Part shown: piece after piece, positions 30,179 to 33,467 of the stretch | How the letters are laid out: every line of letters starts with the position of its first letter | How positions within the stretch are numbered: position 1 is the stretch's first letter | From: Acidobacteriota bacterium | GTDB taxonomy: Bacteria > Acidobacteriota > Terriglobia > 2-12-FULL-54-10 | Length of the DNA stretch: 33,467 nt | NCBI GenBank assembly: GCA_016191085.1 | Contig: JACPPJ010000051.1 | Location: 1 to 33,467 of the forward strand | Direction: 5' to 3' | Position numbers and translations under genes: made by a program | Notes under the pieces: generated by a model | What the model was told of the DNA's origin: nothing | The model's input: the letters and a program-made list of their open reading frames with translations, nothing else | Databases searched by the model: none

Positions 30179-32902
30179 ATGCAAGAAGATCTCGCGGAGC
30201 AATTCGAAGACCCATCACCGGGGGCAGAGGAAAGAGTCGCCGATTACATTCCAGACACCGACCCGCAAGAAACCAACGAGTGGCTGGAGTCAATTGATGA
30301 AATTCTGGCGCGCGAAGGACCGCAGCGCACCAAGTTTTTGTTGCGTGAGTTATTGCATCGCGCGCACCGCCACGGAGTATCCTTACAGTTCGCGCTGACC
30401 ACACCTTACGTCAACACCATTCCCCGCGATCAGCAGCCGGAGTACCCTGGCAATCGCAAGATCGAAAGACGTATCAAGACTCTCGTCCGCTGGAATGCTT
30501 TAGCTATGGTCGTGCGGGCGAACCGTGAAGATCCGGGCATCGGCGGCCACATTTCCACCTTTGCTTCACTCGCGACGCTGCTGGAGGTCGGCTTCAATCA
30601 TTTCTTTCATGCCAGAACTGAAGGTCAGTGTGGCGACATCGTCTACTTTCAAGGCCATGCTGCGCCGGGTGTTTACGCGCGCGCGTATCTCGAAGGCAGA
30701 CTGGATGCCGGCGATCTGAAAAGATTTCGCCGCGAGTTACGAGACAAGCGCGGCCTTGCTTCGTATCCGCACCCGTGGCTGATGCCGAATTTCTGGCAAT
30801 TCCCCAGTGTCTCAATGGGACTTTCACCCATTACGGCGATTTATCAAGCTCGGTTCAATCGTTATCTGAAAAACCGGGGACTTCATGATTGCGGTGATCG
30901 GAAGGTCTGGGCGTTTTTAGGCGACGGCGAAACGGATGAGCCGGAAACGTTGGGCGCTCTGACGCTTGCTTCGCGGGAGAATCTGGACAATCTGATTTTC
31001 GTGATTAACTGCAACCTGCAGCGCCTGGACGGCCCCGTACGCGGCAACGGCAAGATCATCCAGGAGCTTGAATCCGCGTTTCGCGGCGCAGGCTGGCATG
31101 TCATCAAAGTCATCTGGGGTGACGACTGGGACCCTTTGCTGGAGAAAGACACTAGCGGTCTCCTGATCAAGCGAATGGAAGAGGCCGTGGACGGCGAATA
31201 CCAGAATTATGCCGTCCGGCCGGGCTCATGGACGCGGCAGCATTTCTTCGGGAAATACCCAGAGCTGCTGAAAATGGTAGAACATCTGAGCGATGAGCAG
31301 ATACAAAAGATGCGCCGCGGCGGGCACGACCCTGAAAAGGTTTACGCGGCATATAAAGAGGCGGTGGAACATCGTGGTTCGCCTACGGTCATTCTGGCGA
31401 AAACTGTAAAAGGTTATGGTTTGGGCGAGGCGGGCGAAGGCCGGAACGTCACACATCAGCAGAAGAAATTGAATGAAGAAGAATTGCGAAGATTCCGCGC
31501 CCGTTTCGCCGTGCCTATCCCGGAGGAAGTAATCGAACAGGCTCCGTTCTACCGCCCGCCGGATGAAAGCGATGAGATGCAGTATCTGCTCGAGCGCAGA
31601 AAGGCGTTGGGCGGGTTCATTCCAGAACGAAAAGTGACCGCTGCTCCGTTGCGCGCGCCCCGCATCGAAGAGTTCCCGGAATTCCTGGAGGGTTCTGGTG
31701 GACGGGAAGTCTCGACGACCATGGCGTTCGTGCGTCTTTTGACACTTCTCATGCGGCACAAAGAGATCGGGAAATTGGTGGTACCCATCATTCCCGACGA
31801 AGCCCGCACGTTCGGTATGGAATCCATGTTCCGGCAATTTGGAATTTACGCCAGCCAAGGTCAACTCTACGAACCTGTAGATGCCGATGTGTTTCTGTAT
31901 TACCGCGAGGCGCAGAATGGGCAGATTTTGGAAGAGGGAATCACCGAAGCGGGCTCCATGGCATCGTGCATAGCCGCAGGCACTGCTTATGCTACTCACG
32001 GCGTAAATACGATTCCGTTCTTCAGCTTCTATTCAATGTTCGGATTCCAGCGAATTGGAGACTTGATCTGGTCATTTGCAGATATGCGGGGCAAGGGATT
32101 TCTGATGGGCGGCACAGCAGGACGGACGACGCTCATGGGCGAAGGATTGCAGCATCAGGACGGCCATAGTCACGTGCTCGCGAGCACTGTGCCTACTATT
32201 GCTGCCTACGACCCGGCATTTGCTTACGAGACTGCCGTCATTGTTCTCGATGGTATCAGGCGCATGTATGAGAACCAGGAAGACCTTTTCTATTACATCA
32301 CCTTATATAACGAGAACTATGCCATGCCGCCTATTCCCGAAGAAGTTACTGAGGGGATTCTCAAAGGTATCTACCGCATCAAATCAGCGGAGCGCAACTC
32401 CGGCCAGCCAGTGGTGCAACTGTTTGGAAGCGGCACGATTTTGCGCGAAGCTCTTCGGGCCAGTGAAATCCTGGGACAAAGGTACTCCGTCGCTGCCGAT
32501 GTATGGAGTGTTACTAGCTACAATCAACTGCGCCGTGACGCATTGAATGTAGACCGCTGGAATCGCTTGCATCCGCTGGACTCGCCGCAGCGGCCTTATC
32601 TATCTACCGTGCTCGACGAAACCGAAGGCCCGATCGTTGCTGCCACCGATTATATGAAATTAGTTCCGGACCTGATTGCCCCGTGGCTTCCTGGGCGGCT
32701 GCTTTCACTGGGAACGGATGGATTCGGCCGCAGCGACAACCGTGAGCATCTGCGACGCTTTTTCGAGGTCGACGCAGAGGCTATTGTTCTTGCCGCTCTT
32801 TACCAGCTTTCCAGGTCCGGAGCGGTCTCGCGCGAGAAAGTAGCCCAGGCGATAGCGGAGTTGGGGATCAACCCGTATAAGGTCAATCCGATGATATCGT
32901 GA
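30179..32902 (+). CDS. aceE: pyruvate dehydrogenase E1 component (homodimeric type)
   Basis: 907 residues from the ATG at 30179, close to the E. coli length; the frame upstream to 30014 is non-family and overlaps the divergent control region. It decarboxylates pyruvate with thiamine diphosphate and acetylates the lipoyl arm of E2. The ThDP motif begins GDGETDEPETLGALTLA and ends VINCNLQRLDG; IGGHISTFASLATL, FQGHAAPGVYARA, and EGITEAGSMASCIAAGTAYA are typical. The E2 and E3 genes are not adjacent. With gcv genes it faces a shared 204-bp control region, so they may be co-regulated. Confidence 0.97.
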   Translation: MQEDLAEQFEDPSPGAEERVADYIPDTDPQETNEWLESIDEILAREGPQRTKFLLRELLHRAHRHGVSLQFALTTPYVNTIPRDQQPEYPGNRKIERRIKTLVRWNALAMVVRANREDPGIGGHISTFASLATLLEVGFNHFFHARTEGQCGDIVYFQGHAAPGVYARAYLEGRLDAGDLKRFRRELRDKRGLASYPHPWLMPNFWQFPSVSMGLSPITAIYQARFNRYLKNRGLHDCGDRKVWAFLGDGETDEPETLGALTLASRENLDNLIFVINCNLQRLDGPVRGNGKIIQELESAFRGAGWHVIKVIWGDDWDPLLEKDTSGLLIKRMEEAVDGEYQNYAVRPGSWTRQHFFGKYPELLKMVEHLSDEQIQKMRRGGHDPEKVYAAYKEAVEHRGSPTVILAKTVKGYGLGEAGEGRNVTHQQKKLNEEELRRFRARFAVPIPEEVIEQAPFYRPPDESDEMQYLLERRKALGGFIPERKVTAAPLRAPRIEEFPEFLEGSGGREVSTTMAFVRLLTLLMRHKEIGKLVVPIIPDEARTFGMESMFRQFGIYASQGQLYEPVDADVFLYYREAQNGQILEEGITEAGSMASCIAAGTAYATHGVNTIPFFSFYSMFGFQRIGDLIWSFADMRGKGFLMGGTAGRTTLMGEGLQHQDGHSHVLASTVPTIAAYDPAFAYETAVIVLDGIRRMYENQEDLFYYITLYNENYAMPPIPEEVTEGILKGIYRIKSAERNSGQPVVQLFGSGTILREALRASEILGQRYSVAADVWSVTSYNQLRRDALNVDRWNRLHPLDSPQRPYLSTVLDETEGPIVAATDYMKLVPDLIAPWLPGRLLSLGTDGFGRSDNREHLRRFFEVDAEAIVLAALYQLSRSGAVSREKVAQAIAELGINPYKVNPMIS

Positions 32903-32939
32903 TCACCCGATTAAGGTGCGTGCCACGCTATCTGACCGA

Positions 32940-32958
32940 GGATCAGCAAACCTGATCC
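32940..32958. terminator. predicted bidirectional terminator between aceE and the small gene
   Basis: GGATCAG (32940-32946), CAAAC loop, CTGATCC (32952-32958), a perfect 7-bp stem lying between two convergent genes and followed on the plus strand by a T-rich stretch (CTACTTCTTTG). Confidence 0.5.
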
Positions 32959-32959
32959 G

Positions 32960-33217
32960 CTACTTCTTTGTGGATTGTTTAACACCTCTCAGTGCCGCCC
33001 AACGCTTCTTTGCAGCCTCCGATATACGACGGCGTGCGTCGGCAGATAACCTCCTGCGGCGACGTCTCCCATTAGCTGCGGACGGCGCCGATGAAGCGGG
33101 CGGCGCTGACAGACGTTGCCCGTGGATATTCTTCAGCATAGTAATGACTTGCTCAATCCGCTTCTGCTCTTCCTCCAACTCTCGAATTGCATTCTGAACA
33201 CCGGATGCTTGCGCCAT
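32960..33217 (-). CDS. small basic coiled-coil protein
   Basis: 85 residues: an N-terminal helix/coiled coil (IRELEEEQKRIEQVITMLK), a Pro/Ala/Ser linker, then a very basic patch (GRRRRRRLSADARRRISEAA) with an ISEAAKKRWAAL helix that resembles NUMOD3-like or AT-hook-like DNA-binding pieces. AAGGAG lies six bases before the ATG. I infer a DNA-binding or nucleoid-type protein; no family name is certain. A promoter-like sequence lies at 33285-33314. Confidence 0.75.
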   Translation of the reverse strand: MAQASGVQNAIRELEEEQKRIEQVITMLKNIHGQRLSAPPASSAPSAANGRRRRRRLSADARRRISEAAKKRWAALRGVKQSTKK

Positions 33218-33284
33218 GGTTTCTCCTTGGAATGTTACCGTGAGAATAACGTTTGGGCGATCACTTTATAATACGGCACTAACG

Positions 33285-33314
33285 ATACTATCTATATATA
33301 CACAAAAGTGTCAA
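33285..33314 (-). promoter_or_regulatory. predicted promoter of the small basic protein
   Basis: On the minus strand a perfect TTGACA (33314-33309), 18-base spacer, TAGTAT (33290-33285). This gives a leader of about 60 bases. Confidence 0.45.
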
Positions 33315-33326
33315 CGTGCAGGGCCT

Positions 33327-33467
33327 GGTAGTGGGTCAGTTTGAAAACGGAAGGGCACGACTTCAGTCGTGCCGGTACAATTAGCAAAGCGAGGCGCTTC
33401 AGCGCCTGAGGTGCAAACCTCAGCGGCTAAAGCCGCGTCGGTACATTCCGTTTCGGCATGGCTGAAG
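33327..33467. repeat. palindromic dispersed repeat A, copy 4, cut by the window edge
   Basis: GGTAGTGGGTCAGTTTGAAA, then GGGCACGACTTCAGTCGTGCC, GAGGTGCAAACCTC and CAGCGGCTAAAGCCGCGTCG; the same unit as 10149-10301 in the other orientation. It continues past the window end. Confidence 0.9.

Noticed and set aside
1-33467. CRISPR array, tRNA or rRNA genes
   Set aside because: No regularly spaced direct repeats with unique spacers, and no cloverleaf or rRNA words were found by reading; the only tandem array is the short GATTCCC run.

Overview
The window looks like a piece of an Acidobacteriota chromosome (Terriglobia/Solibacteres-like). This rests on a secreted subtilase ending in the repeat-type C-terminal domain abundant in Solibacter-like genomes (TIGR03437), an alginate-export-type porin, an M1-like/TPR fusion, lpxB (so a Gram-negative envelope), and many dispersed palindromic intergenic repeats. 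No rRNA, tRNA or CRISPR was seen, and the species cannot be named from the sequence alone.

Layout. 1-2340 is a scrapyard: a relic of an IS630-type transposase fused to a fragment of a Mod-type adenine methyltransferase, then a minus-strand run of four small, tightly overlapping genes (three with membrane segments, one with a zinc ribbon), entered through a decayed DUF2064/TIGR04282-type gene. 2402-4108 holds a coiled-coil membrane protein, a YtxH protein and a secreted carboxymuconolactone-decarboxylase-like protein. 4154-5180 is a complete IS630-family element with its target TA and a frameshifted transposase. 5220-9986 carries an M1-like peptidase with all three zinc ligands substituted, lpxB with a good promoter, and a secreted protein. 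10333-12905 is a two-gene type III polyketide synthase / FAD oxidoreductase cluster.

13205-24485 is mainly plus strand: a glycine-zipper secreted protein, the large subtilase, a cysteine-pair orphan, (minus) an HD-GYP protein, an Rrf2 regulator followed by an outer-membrane porin, a rhomboid protease, a secreted TPR protein and tyrS (probably leaderless). 24549-25136 is an unrecognised protein. 25363-29974 (minus) is a glycine cleavage operon gcvT-gcvH-gcvPA-gcvPB, interrupted between gcvH and gcvPA by a small mobile repeat. Divergent from it is aceE (pyruvate dehydrogenase E1), so C1/glycine and acetyl-CoA metabolism share one control region. A small basic coiled-coil protein and a palindromic repeat close the window.

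The strongest unusual signals are: (i) a 152-bp MITE-like element present twice, with 4-bp target duplications, one copy nested inside another repeat family whose uninterrupted form is present elsewhere in the window; (ii) the M1-like protein in which HExxH-x18-E has become QExxQ-x18-H; (iii) the four-gene run of unknown function next to the methyltransferase/IS wreckage.
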